From Helopsaltes ochotensis (Eukaryota > Chordata > Aves > Passeriformes > Locustellidae): a stretch of 64,000 nucleotides of DNA. The first letter of the stretch is position 1; each line of letters begins with the position of its first letter. The notes beneath the pieces were generated by a model. It was not told the DNA's origin. It did no database searches and saw nothing but the letters and a program-made list of their open reading frames with translations. The DNA is taken from the NCBI GenBank assembly GCA_013400155.1, contig VXBM01000198.1:172385-236384 (forward strand), in the 5' to 3' direction. The position numbers were made by a program, and so were the translations under genes. Of the stretch, positions 21,401-32,585 are shown one piece after another.

Positions 21401-23985
21401 GCAAGCAGCTGCCTCCTTGAGGCCTGCCATTGTGAAACTGAAGCACCACCTGGCAACAGTGCATCCAGGAGAGACAAAGAAGATAAATCTCCTGTCATAC
21501 ACAAAATCTTCAACTGGATGCTTGTGAGGAAAACAGAATTTGTACTTTATGCCATTTTTGGTACATTAGCTGCTATGAGCTTTTTTGTTCCTCCATTATT
21601 TTTAGTTCCACTTAGCTACAGCCTGGTAATAGATGAATCATGGACTGCATCCCTCCTATCCCTTTTGGCTATGGTGGACTTTGGAGGCAGATTGCTCTGT
21701 GGCTGGTATGCCAGCCTCCATGCTACTAAAACCATTCATTTGCTGGCAATGACGATTACATTGATCAGTACTTCCCTGATGCTGCTGCCGCTGGCTGACA
21801 ATTACCTTTCCTTGGCAATATTCACTGGCTTCTACGGATTCTTCTTCAGTACAACAGTCACCATTCACATTACAGTGCTGGCAGATGTTGTAGGCATGCC
21901 AGAATTTGACAGTGCTCTAGGGCTTTTCATGCTCATTCGAAGCACTGGAGGTTTTGTGGGGCCTCTTCTTGCGGGTAAGTTAAGACAACTCACTGCCAAA
22001 TACAGTTTACAAGAAGAAAGGGGAATGGTAATACAAACTGAAAAGGTCTGGATCTGCACTCAAATTCCCCCCTTTTTTAGCTCAGGGGTATCTGAGCCAA
22101 GAAGTACATAAAAACAAATAGTCAGTTTAAATCCTCTCCAAAATACCTTGCTCCCTCTCTTCTGTGTGATTTTAGAGATACCTTTTCAACAAGAAAGGAG
22201 GGATGAAAGGCAGGGTTCACATGGTGGTCCTGCTTCCGGAATCCCACATAATGCCACTTGATGGCCTCCAACGATCTTGCTAAGAAAGCGTGCCTCTGGG
22301 ACGAGCAGCAGCCACACACTTTCAGAGAAGAAACTGTAATTTGAGACTAGTAATGTTGCACAAATGCTGGTATTGTTGGGAGGCCTTTTACAGAAGTTCA
22401 AATTGAACAGCCTGAAACATTAGGCTATGAAAACCTCAAGGAAATTTTCAGATAAATGCCTGGTGGTTTTAGACAGCATTTGAGCCAACTAGTAAAATAA
22501 ATAGGGAAGGCAGCACATAAGAACAGTGGGAAGAGAGAGCAGACAATGAGACAGCACATGGATTTATGGGCTGGCAACAAGATATAGTCCTCTTGGAAAA
22601 ATGCAAGAAAAATCAACTGCAAGCTGTAGAGACTTTAAAAAGTGATATGGCAAAAAAAAATTGACCAGTGTGACTTGTACAATGCAGATCTGAGTCCTCA
22701 TCTAAAGACCATTGTTCACGCATTACAAGTGACTTTTGTGGTAATGACATCATTAATGGGTTGCAAATGAATTTTGGAACATTTTCAGTCACTTTTGAAA
22801 ATACAGGAACCAGGAAGATTTGTAGAGGGTTTGAGAAAGAACAGTATAAAAATGTGTTGGAAAGATCTGAATAAAATACTATAGTAGCTGGTCACTAGTA
22901 TTGATTATCTGGAATCAGTGCGGGCCCTTTTTGTATATTTAGTAAACTACAAAGATGGTGTGGAAGATCAGGGAACCTTAGTGCCTCTCAAGCTCTCCTC
23001 TCCTCCTTTGGGAATAAAATCTAAAAGATTTAAGTTCATGGTTCCTGTGCCTATACAGGGCTGATCTTAGCTTAGAATGTGGGCTAGGGAGTACCCTAAA
23101 CATGGACAAACTTCCCACAATCAAGCAACTTTCATCAGCCCACAAAGGAACGTGCCATCATACCCACAGGGCAGCTGACACACTGCTGCAGTGCCACTAC
23201 TGTACTAGAGATTTTTCAGTATAATACACAATGGCATTACATATTTTGGTTTTACATAAAGCTCCCTGAAAACCAAGGGTTTTTGTTAACATCTGTGACT
23301 CTGTAAAATGATGAATTGGAAACCTGTAACACATCGGACAAATTCTCCAACTTTGTCTCCAGCAATCTCCTTTCCTTCTTTAAATTCACTCGTGCTATAG
23401 TTATGGTCCAAATTACAGCAGTGGGTGACAGCTACACCACAGAACATGGAGCTATTCACATACACAGCTGCACAGTCTGGGTTTTTTTTCTGCCAGTACC
23501 TGCACTGTCTGCCACACTTTAGGTTGGAAAGTGCTTCAAACTGTGTAATTCATTGTTTCACTAGCAATTCCCATATAAAAAGCAATGAGATGTCAATTGT
23601 ATTTCAAACTGAAAAATGCTATAGTGGGGTGATGTTCCATGTGCTCATGATGTAGAAATCTGCAAGAAAAGTATGTAGCCAGCACACTGCCTTTGTAAGA
23701 GGATATGTTCACACTGCTGAGCTAATTTACATTAGCCTGTTTTCCATCAATCACACTCCTGTCATTTGTTTCTCTCCAGGTCTGATTGTGGACATGGCTG
23801 GAGATTACAGAGCGGGCTTCTACATGGCAGGAGCCACTCTTGTCCTATCAGCTGGATTTCTAATTGTTTTAGATCGACTCCAACAGAAAAAAAGAAGAAG
23901 AAGCAAGATTAGAACTAAACCAGTAAAGTCAACATTACCCTACCCTTCCTTCCATATCCTGGAACATCAAACCAGAAGGTATTGA
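15228..23985 (+). CDS. Monocarboxylate transporter family protein (SLC16, MCT7-like), spliced
   Basis: Coding exons 15228-15429, 19901-20044, 21168-21974 and 23780-23985 join in frame (all phase 1 junctions) to 452 residues, a normal MCT length with 12 predicted membrane segments. The start ATG has A at -3. Family marks: PDGGYGWVV at residues 9-17 (the DGG-W signature before TM1), [18 protein letters not shown] after TM4, and the VDFGGR motif in TM8. Lys33 in TM1 and Asp286/Arg290 in TM8 match the proton/substrate residues of MCT1 (K38, D302, R306), so proton-linked monocarboxylate transport at the plasma membrane is plausible. The phrases KTFALFF and AGECAFAF look closest to MCT7 (SLC16A6). 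I do not assign a symbol. MLANA follows on the same strand. Confidence 0.9.
15430..18689 (+). other. SLC16 gene intron 1, first part
   Basis: AT-rich intron sequence without recognisable features except a CTCF-like core at 18212-18222. The short open frames in it are not coding. Confidence 0.6.
18212..18222 (-). promoter_or_regulatory. CTCF-like core motif
   Basis: The minus strand reads GGCCACTAGAGGGTTC, which fits the CTCF core CCASYAGRKGGC except at its last position. It stands in a small GC-rich island inside intron 1. Single motif hits are common, so this is tentative. Confidence 0.3.
18690..19570 (+). mobile_element. CR1 LINE, 3' portion, sense
   Basis: About 880 bases of CR1 ORF2 C-terminal region and 3' end. 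It has the wording of CR1 throughout ([13 protein letters not shown], then [27 protein letters not shown]) broken by frameshifts. It ends with gatggactccattatcttga, ggtctcttccaacctagtaa and a TTCTGT repeat, which is the CR1 3' terminus. Lies in intron 1 of the SLC16 gene in the same orientation. Confidence 0.9.
19571..19900 (+). other. SLC16 gene intron 1, last part
   Basis: Non-repetitive intron sequence leading to the acceptor at 19899-19900. Nothing else seen. Confidence 0.6.
19901..20044 (+). CDS. SLC16 gene, second coding exon (144 bases)
   Basis: Acceptor gctgatccag, donor cagg|gtatga. Completes Ala68 and encodes [17 protein letters not shown], then [15 protein letters not shown] and MYAMTGFLQ (TM2-TM4). 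The 144-base, phase 1-1 exon is characteristic of this transporter family. Confidence 0.9.
20045..21167 (+). other. SLC16 gene intron 2
   Basis: GT-AG intron with AT-rich sequence and a T-run near 20904. No repeat or gene recognised. Confidence 0.8.
21168..21974 (+). CDS. SLC16 gene, third coding exon (807 bases)
   Basis: Acceptor atttttcag, donor gcgg|gtaagt. Encodes residues 117-384: TM4 to TM11, including [19 protein letters not shown], the short hydrophilic TM6-TM7 loop (about 45 residues, rich in charged residues), and the TM8 motif with Asp286 and Arg290. One long uninterrupted frame. Confidence 0.93.
21975..23779 (+). other. SLC16 gene intron 3
   Basis: GT-AG intron. Contains a GC-richer patch around 22180-22330 without identity. 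Nothing else recognised. Confidence 0.8.
23780..23985 (+). CDS. SLC16 gene, last coding exon
   Basis: Acceptor tctctccag. Completes Gly385 and encodes [21 protein letters not shown]12, and a short basic C-terminal tail ([13 protein letters not shown]) ending at TGA 23983-23985. The position-shared phase and the conserved IVDM-G-Y-FY pattern confirm the exon. Confidence 0.92.
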
Positions 23986-25061
23986 GAGCACAGTGTAGTG
24001 GTGTGACTACATGAGACCTCTGACAGCATTTCAGGACATATGGAAGTGTTTTATTTTTGCCAAACTCACAATTATTAGGATTTACAAAAGACTGGAAGTT
24101 TGGGGTAGAAATGTTTGAAACAAAAGAAGAAAGTAATTCATTTACAGGCAAACTAGAGCAGTAACCATTACCATATTATTTTGATATCAAAGTTGCATTT
24201 TGACTATGCAAGTCTTCAGTAGAGTCCTACAAATCCATGCTAAATGAACTCAGGAAACCATGGTCTAAATTAAATTGCCATGAATCATGTGGGCAGCATA
24301 TAGAAACTCTACCCCCAAATGCAGACTGTAGCTATCACTAAAAAAGAGAAAGAGGCATCAGCTCACAAATGTTTTCGTGGGGAAGAACTGCCTAGTATTT
24401 TCAGTAAACAAGTTGGATCTGAAACACAAGTAAATGAATACAGTTTTGAGCTAAATGGTTTGCAGGTACTCCACAGAGCAGTGCTGGAATAAGATAAATA
24501 AATAAACCTGATAAAAGGTAAAAGTTATATGAGTAATTGAATACAATAGAGAGAAATGCAGTCCTAAATATCAGAAGTAAAAAGCAAAATACACTAACAC
24601 AAAATGAAGAAGGATTCATAGTAGAGGAAGACCAAAGACTACAGTGGACTTCAAACTGAGTAAGAATCCCAAATGCAACGCTGTATTAAAAATAGTACGT
24701 CTTTCTGTGTTATGGTAACATAGAAAAGATAATGATGCTTGCAAGACTTCAACTGGAAGAAGTACATCAGTTGCAAAGAATTAAATGAAACATAAATGAG
24801 AAAATTAAGAAAACAGTCTAAGGAAAATGTATAAGAAATAAAGTTCAGAAGACAAAAATTTTTACTGGGCAGGAGAACAGCCTTCAAACCCATAATAGGC
24901 TGACATAAAGAAAATATGATTAATTCCTTTCCTTGTTAAGACAACTGGTAATTGATATAATTCACGGAAAGGCAGTTACGTAACAGGGAAAAGGCTTCAT
25001 TGTAGCCTATTAAGGTACAATGCACCTATGGGGAGAATATGAAAACACTGAGGTATCAGAG

Positions 25062-25093
25062 TAATATAGGTAATACAGGTAATATAGGTAACA
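25062..25093 (+). repeat. Short tandem repeat, 9-base unit
   Basis: Three to four copies of ggtaatata/ggtaataca in tandem. The unit carries small differences between copies. Confidence 0.8.
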
Positions 25094-25119
25094 CACAATC
25101 AAGGATCTAAATATATGTG

Positions 25120-25185
25120 TTTCAGAGTAGTAGGATGGACTAGATGACTTCCTGAGGTCCCCTTCAGTCCCACATTCCAATTATC
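25120..25185 (+). mobile_element. CR1 3' end remnant
   Basis: The phrase ggatggactagatgacttcc followed by tgaggtccccttcagtcc matches the last bases of CR1 elements in sense orientation. Only the tail is left. Confidence 0.65.
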
Positions 25186-26531
25186 CTAAGGCAAATACTT
25201 TGACTAAACACTCTATTTATAAGAATAAAAAAGAGTCTATATCCAAACAACTGGGTTTTTTTGTAATTTTACTCTATCAGGGGGAAGACATAATTTAAGA
25301 GAGAAAAGGCTGAATAACATTTAGAAAGAAACATTGAAAGGAAAAACACATAGTACTTTAAAGCCTTCAAACTATTATGAAAATCATATCTGCCCTACTT
25401 ATAAACTTCAGAAATTTTCACCATTGAAACCCTTCCTCTGTGAAGCTGAATTTACATAAAATCTCTCATCTGAAATAATTACTTCTTGCCTCATAAGAAC
25501 AAGCTTGTCAAAAATTTAATTTAACTTAGAGGGAATCAGCTGAACCATTAATAGATCAACTACCTGTGAGGGCTTGATTGAAGAACACATATTGGAAGGA
25601 ACACATTTGGGTGTGCAAAATCTTGTGATAAAGCTCTGAAATACCTGACAAAATCCTTTTCAAATTTATCAATTAAAAATTTGAATTTTTCTAGGCATAT
25701 TATTCTTCACTCTTCTGCAGTGTTCCACTACTTAAAATAACTCTTCATTTTCTAAATGGAAGTGGTATTGCTGGAGGTGGGAAGAATGGGGAAATGTTTA
25801 AGAGATGCAGTCTCCACCTCTGGCATTCTGTTAAAATTCTGTATTTTATTTACAAGCCCTGTCACCAGTTTATTTTGACATGTCCTGATGTTTGACACGG
25901 GCAGTAACGAAGGCACTTAGTGGCATGCTGTGCTGGAAGAACAGGGGCACAAGGAGTAGGTCAAGGGAGATGATTATTTAACTCTGCTCCATGGTTGTGC
26001 ATACAATTTGAAGCAGCAAGCACAGGAAAGTTTACAAAGATGACTGAGTTCAGCAGAGGATCACTGAGAGGCTGTGGAACCAGAGCTGGTTCAGCCGGGG
26101 GGAGCAGCAGCTTTGGGGGCACCAAACAGCATCCCTGGCACCCACAGGAGGAACAGAGGAGATGCAGCTGGGCTGTTCATAGCAGTGCATGGTATGAGGG
26201 TGAGACAGCAGCAAAGCTGAAACACAAGGAGCTCAGGCTGAAGCCATGAGGAGAGCCCAGCAGTGCGGACATGGTCCACATGGTTGGGCTGATGACATCC
26301 TTTGGCTTTCAAGGCTTGACTGGGTGAAGTCCTCAGCAGCCCAGTCTGAGTTCAGAACTGACTCTGTCAGGCTCAGAGATTTCCCCTGGTTTCCACCAGC
26401 CTGAACAGGATCTTGTGAGAAATGAAAAGTCATACTTTTATTTTCTTTGCTAAATGCACCAAACAGTATTAATCACTTAGACACTCGGTCGTCCTGTTGC
26501 TATGTATCTGTTTAATGGCACAAAAGAAGTC

Positions 26532-28050
26532 AAATCATAGAATCAATTGTGGGATATACTGAATTAGAAAGGCTCAATCAGGATCATCAAAATTCAACTC
26601 CTGACGCTCCCAAGAGTCACATCATGTGCCTGAGAATGTTGTCCGAATGCTTCTGAACTCTGTCAAGCTTGGTGATCTGACCACTTCTCTGAGGAGCCTT
26701 TTCCAGTGCCCAGCTACCCTCCAGGTGAACATTTTCATGATATTCACCCTAAACCTCCCCTGACAAAACTTCAGGCCATTTTCTCTGGTCCTGTCACTGG
26801 TCACCACAGAGAAGAGAGCACTGCCTGCCTCTTCCCTTCCCCTTGTGAGGATGCTGAAGACCACAGTGAGATCTCCCCTCATGTCTCCTCATCGCCAGGC
26901 TGAACAAACCAAGTGACTTCAGCCACTGTTCACATGGATTCCCCTCCAGATCCCTCATCATCTTCATTGCCCTCCTTTGGGCAATTTTTTAATATCCCTC
27001 TTACACCGTGGCAGCAGAACTGCCCCCAGCACTTGAGGTGAGGCTGCCCCAGCTCAGAGCAGAGCGGAAAATCCCCTCCCTTGCCTGGCTGGCCATGCTG
27101 TGCCTGATGCACCCCAGGACAGGGTTGGCCCTCCTGGCTGCCAGGGCACTGCTGGCTCATGTTCAACTTGCCATGGACCAGGACCCTGAGGTCCCTTCCT
27201 GCAGTGCTGGTCTTCAGCCTCAGTCCCCAGTCTATACACACATCCAGGGCTGTCACATCTCAGGTCCAGAATCTGACACTTCCCCTTGTTAAACATCATT
27301 TGTTTGGTGACCTGCAATTTGTTGAAGTTGCCCTGCAGGGCCTCTCTGCCTTCAAAGAAGTCCACAGCTCCTCCAATTTAATTTAAGTCTTCTGCAAACT
27401 TACCTACTGTCCAAGTCTTGCATCTGAGTAATTTTTGAAGATGTTGAAGAGCACCAGCCCTAAGATGGAGCCCTGCAGAACCCCACTAGTGACAGGTCCC
27501 CAGTCTGATGTCACCCCACTCACTTGTAACCATTTGGGCCTGACCCATCAGCCAGTTGATCACCCATTGCATGACACAGTCATGCTGTTTATTCAGCTGA
27601 GTGCTGGACATTTTGTACAAGTTTAGGGTCATTTGGGGGCTGATCATTCTCATAGCTGTAGTCCTCCAGCTCCAGGCAGTGGGGTCCCCTTAGTGCCTTA
27701 TTGGTGTTGAAAGCAGTGGGAAAGAAAGCATTAAACATCTCTGCCTTGTCCATGTCCCTGTTTGTGAAGTGACCATCCTCATCCTGTAACAGGCTGATGT
27801 TATTTCTACACTGCCTTTTGCCATCAATACATTTGAAAAAGCTCTTTTTGTTGTACCCCTCAGTTGTGGCCAGCTTCAACTCCAGTTGAGCTTTGGCTGC
27901 TCAAACTTTTCTCCCTGCAGTGGTGAGCAGCATCTCTGTATTCCTCCCACGTCACCTGACCTTGGTTCTGCTGAGCCTACACCTTTTTTTGTCTCTGCCT
28001 CAAGTACTGAGTGTTTGTATTCATCTTGGAACTGCTTTTACTTCAGCTGC
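26532..28050 (-). mobile_element. CR1 LINE, 3' 1.5 kb, antisense
   Basis: Begins with the reversed CR1 3' terminus (aatcatagaatca) and runs back through the ORF2 region. Minus-strand peptides include LTVVFSILTRGREEAGSALF, KGKCQILDLRCDS and KSFFKCIDGKRQCRNNI, all typical of the CR1 reverse-transcriptase C-terminal half. Many stops and frameshifts; the 5' part is missing. Confidence 0.9.
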
Positions 28051-28108
28051 AGCTGAAGTAAAATATTCCAAGTTAAATTTCACTGGACTATTACTGCAGG
28101 GATTACTT

Positions 28109-28315
28109 AGAATCATCAAAGTTGGAAGAGACCTTTAAGATCATCAAGTCCAACCATTCACTCAGCACTGCCACCTCTAAATCCAAATCACATCACCCAG
28201 TGCCAGGTCCCACACAAGTTTAAAACATCTTCAGGGATGGTGACTCTACCACCTCTCTGAGCAACCTATTGCAAAGGACTCCTTTGATCCAAGTTCTGAG
28301 AAAGTAGTCAGTGTT
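28109..28315 (-). mobile_element. CR1 3' end fragment, antisense
   Basis: A separate copy: aatcatcaaagttggaagag followed by acctttaagatcatcaagtc is the reversed 3' end of a CR1 of another subfamily, running to about 28315. It lies just beyond the previous element in the same orientation. Confidence 0.85.
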
Positions 28316-30310
28316 AACTATACTAATTTCCTTCAAGAAATGGCCTCAGAGGCCTAAATCAGTAGCCCACCTGTAAGGAGTTTCTCACCCCAAAACAGTT
28401 AGCAAATTACTGGTGGAAACAGGATTGAGAGCTCTTGAATCCAGGTATGGCCTCCTGAAATTACATGCAAGGGAAGTCACAACTCAACCTCACCTTAATA
28501 GCACCCAACTGCATCCAAAAGTTTTTCACTCACGGTTGATCATCCTGCCTCTCATGAAGAAAGTCCCACAAATCTGAACATTCCCCCGGGCTCAGAACCT
28601 CCAATTTATCACAGACAAAGCAGGAGCAAAGGAAAACTGCCAGAAAGTTGTTCAAACATTTTTCTTTAGAAAAACATTGTGGAGTAACAAAGGCACCACT
28701 GTAATCACGGCATTCTCTTGGTACAGGATTAAGAGTACCATTCCTTCTTTACTGTAAGATTCAGAGATGGAGCAGAGGAAGATGGGTCTGATAGTAAGGA
28801 CCATAGCTTCATTTGGAAATTACTTGAGGAGGAAGCTTCAGTCATGAACCAGGCTTTCAGGATGAACATATTTATGGTGCTTGTGCAAGGCAGTCTACAG
28901 GACATGTTGCTTCCTGGAGGGGCCTGCAGTAAAGGTAGGAGCAAGTTCAGGAACAGCTTCTTTTCAAAAAGCTTCAAATCCGACCTCTAGTGGAACTCTT
29001 CAGCCCAGAAGACAGACAACACCTCCTGCAAAGTAAGTTGCCAAACCTTGGAGAGACAAGGATACTCAGAACGAACTGAAAGGGACGTAATTCCTTATAT
29101 TCTCATACTGTACTGTGTTACTGGTAAAGTAGATTTAGCAGTGAAATACCTGTGGCTTTCCACTGAGTTTCCCATAAAACTCAAAACTAAAGTCTTTACT
29201 AAATCAGATGTCATACTTGTGGTTTTTTGCTCTGTGTGCTGTAAGAAGCCTCAAATGTCAGAGAAAAATAATTATCAATTAAAGGAACTAAATTAATAAA
29301 AATCCCAGGATCTTGTCCTAGAAAGGTGGAATCATATTGTCAACAGCACAAAACCAATGAACAGCTGCTCTTTTTCAAAGGTCAGGCCTGTTACATTTTC
29401 AGTTATTTCCAGAAGCATGCATTTCCTCTCTTTCACCAAGATTCATTGGAGTGTCCTGGATTTGCCACAGGTTTGGCTACCAGAAAAAAACTGGGTTACT
29501 TTGGGGCTTCTCCAAAGTACTCCTCTTCCATCCTTTTCTCCTGAAAAGTTGTCTTTGAAAAGATAACTCCTTTGCAATCCATGTCAATTCCAGTGACTTT
29601 ACACTGATGGAGTTATCAGCACTACACCAGAGATTTTGTAAAAGGTTTGAGATCAGAAGCAGGATGTGGTGTTTCACCTCCTCATCCATCCAACTCCTCA
29701 ATAGCAGCATTTTGCATTTACATTTCAAATGGCACCACAGATTCGAAGTTGACAAAGTTGTTATTTTTTCCCTTTCTTATTAAGATATTAACAAGAGATT
29801 CATTCAGAGTACACAATATTCAAGCAGTTGACATTTTACCCCACACATCACTTGAGGAAAATAAGGGTCAGAGACTGGTTTTTGCTACATGAAGAAATCA
29901 CATGGATTTTCTTCATTTGTGTTTTGATTCTCACAAGATCAAGCAGTGCCGTTCAGTTATCATCCTCTTCCAGAAGTGAAGCTTTTCTTCAGAAAAACAC
30001 ATGATTTGATAAGGAACTTTACAACATTTTTTAGAGTGCACAAGGGCTGGCGTGTTTCTTGGGAACTTGACAGACTGTTCACTTACAGTTTTACACACTG
30101 TATTCTGTAAATAGATATTTACAGAAACTTCCCTGTACCTCTTTTACCTTTGAAATTCCTATTCAGTTCATCTGGGTTAGCTTGCCCAAATTAGCAAGTT
30201 TATGCTCCTCACTGTTCATTCTTCCTTACCCTTTATTTTCCCCTCTGCAAAAACTGTGTTGCTTCAAACTTCAATGGGTCTAGCAAAACCAATTAGATCC
30301 TTCTGGCACT
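28316..30310. other. Intergenic, no gene recognised
   Basis: Mixed composition, with a second CTCF-like core (cctctagtgg near 28984). Open frames of up to 92 codons show no recognisable domain. Confidence 0.55.
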
Positions 30311-30600
30311 AATCAGGGAATGACTGAATTTGGAGGGCACTGCTGGAGGTCCTGTGGTCTAACCCCCTGCTGCAGCAGAGCCACTTGGAGCTGGTTACCC
30401 ATGACTGTGTCCAGATGGCTTTTGCAGATCTCCAACGGAAGAGACTTGACAAACTCTCTGGGCAACCTGTGCCAGTGCTCAGTCACCCTAACAGAAAAAA
30501 AGGTTTTCTGATGTTCAGAGAGCCCAGCCTGTGTTTCAGTCTGTGCCCACTACCTTTGGCCTAGTCACTAGGCACTACCATGGAAAAATATATAAAGACA
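30311..30600 (-). mobile_element. CR1 3' end fragment, antisense
   Basis: The sequence ggtctaaccccctgctgcag, then agctggttacccatgactgt, then gtgccagtgctcagtcaccc is the reversed 3' region of CR1. Its terminus is at about 30311 and its 5' side fades by 30600. Confidence 0.8.
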
Positions 30601-31367
30601 GGTTAGATTTTTACCGTAATTAGGAAAAATACAGAAGCAGCCCCCCACATTGATAAAAAATATCGATGTTAATACTTTTCATCTGAATTCCTAAATAAAT
30701 GGATGTTGGTCACTCACATTATCTGTTCTTTCCTATTTTCTTTTGAGTCTCTCAGCCATTTTCATTATATTTAGAGCCCAGTACACAGCTTCAAAGACAA
30801 GTGTGAACTTAAAAGTGTTTAATCCTTCAAACTTAAAAAAAAATCTGTAGAGGGACAGAGAGGCTCAGATTAATGATTCATTAGGACAAATGACAAGCAG
30901 AACATAGTTCTTTTATCTCCTTGCTCTTTTGGCAGTAACTAACTGCTGGTATATCACAGTACCCAGACGTCTGAATCAATCAGAGACGGCCATTTCTTGC
31001 CTGACCTTGTAAATGGAATTACTACAGTATTAGCACAGGCAAAGGCCAGGCTTCATTAGTTCTGCAGCCCATGGGAGAGACCCTCTTTTTGTTGCAGTAT
31101 TTGCTTCTCAGCATAGAATTAAACTGTATTTACTTTAATCTAAGACACTTCTGTCACAGGGTAATGAGTTTTGATCCATGTATACTAGTTTGCAGTGTTA
31201 AAATAGGGCAAAAAGTGTGCATAAACAAAGCTATAGTAAATACACGCAAAAATTCTGGTCCTCTGTAACAAAATAAGCAGCCTTAGATCAAAACATGTTT
31301 GAATCTAGAAACAGTCTGCCCACTCTAGAAGCTTGGGAAGATAAAAAAGTGTTGGGCTATTTCTCAG

Positions 31368-31376
31368 AGCACATGT
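31368..31376 (-). promoter_or_regulatory. Candidate MITF E-box (M-box-like) of MLANA
   Basis: The minus strand reads ACATGTGCT, matching the CATGTGCT core of the M-box bound by MITF, the known activator of MLANA in melanocytes. It lies about 220 bases upstream of the candidate first exon. Only the motif is seen; binding is inferred. Confidence 0.4.
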
Positions 31377-31584
31377 AATTAATCAAGAAATAACAGATTT
31401 TTCTGCTGCTTATTAAGAGGGAAGGATGCAGAAGAAAATGAGAAGTTGTCTCCTTGCCCCTTTCATGCTAATTAATGCATTCAGAAGCTGTACTGAAAGG
31501 AATTCAAACTCGTGATAGTCATAAGAGGACTGATCAAAGGAGAAAAAAACAGACTAAGTCAAAGAAAGCTGCATATGCCTTCAG

Positions 31585-31613
31585 TTAACAGACAGAATAC
31601 ACATCTGAAGGAG
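31585..31613 (+). other. MLANA: Candidate non-coding exon 1 of MLANA
   Basis: The stretch acagacagaatacacatctg then aaggag ends at a good donor (ggag|gtaagat). It resembles the short non-coding first exon of mammalian MLANA (an AGCAGACAG...AAGG pattern) and lies 0.9 kb before the first coding exon. The start of transcription is not determined and no TATA box is obvious. Confidence 0.45.
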
Positions 31614-32511
31614 GTAAGATTTATATTTTTTTGTTTCCTAAAAAATTTTCAGCTTTGCTTAAAAATTATGCTTTAGAAGATGCTTGCCTGTCTCTAAGTA
31701 AACTCAAAATGTTTTCCCTCCTCAGCTAGAATACTCTTCAGTAAAGTCATTGTGTTTTATAATTTACCTATATAAGGTAGATAGGTTAGTGGGATACTAT
31801 CAAATAGGATCTGTTGTTGTGCTCTTCACATTACAGAAACATAATTACGTGTGGATTTCTTCTTCATTATATTTGATAGAATAGATTTTTAACTGTTCAG
31901 ACAGCTACCACCTTAAGATTATCACCTTAAGACTGGGAATAAAGACTGTAATACAAATTCCCTACTCATCTGAGTTTAGATTGTCAGCAGACATAAATCA
32001 ATATTCCCATGTGAAATTCAACAGATCTCTGTGAGTCTCCAGTGAATGAAAACCTGTGCCTTGCGTGTTTACAGGGAATAACTGAATAGAAAAACATCTA
32101 TTTGTAAGAACAATATTAATTTTTCTTCTCAATAGTTTTTCTTGTCCATGTAAATTGCTTTTTTTTCTATATTCTAGATTTTGCTTCAGAGGTCTGCCAT
32201 CACTTGGTACCTAAACAGATCACATCAAATTCTGCAAACTCTGTTACACTCAGTTGCAAACACCTTGATATCAGTGGTGATACTAATATGTAGACTATAG
32301 TTACAGTTTTGAGCTTAATCTTAAATTGGGACAGTGGCATCTATATATAGATCTATTTGATTCTGAAGATATCAGATTATTCTGCCTCTCTAAAATACTC
32401 CAGTTAAAATAAAGAAGCTGAAAATACTATGCTTTAAAGGTAACAAATTATTTATCACACTGACACACTGTGTTTCTACCATATAGGTTTGAGCAGGACC
32501 AATCTCACAAA

Positions 32512-32585
32512 ATGCCCAGAAGATACAACCACCTGGATGGCAACTATTTCAGAGGGAAAGGACACATCTATTTTGCAGCAGAAGA
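32512..32585 (+). CDS. MLANA: MLANA coding exon 1
   Basis: The exon itself starts at about 32487 (acceptor accatatag) with a short 5' UTR. The ATG at 32512 opens MPRRYNHL, and the exon ends FAAEE with the last Glu split GA|A. Donor gtaagc. The human counterpart starts MPRED and ends TTAEE. Confidence 0.92.

Larger units (their letters stand above)
23986..26531. other. SLC16 3' flank and intergenic
   Basis: Begins with the presumed 3' UTR of the SLC16 gene. No clear AATAAA near the stop: candidates are aataaataaa at about 24498 and gaataaaa near 25226. A 9-base tandem repeat is at 25062-25093 and a CR1 3' end remnant at 25120-25185. About 26060-26410 is GC-rich and possibly a worn CR1 piece. 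Confidence 0.5.
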
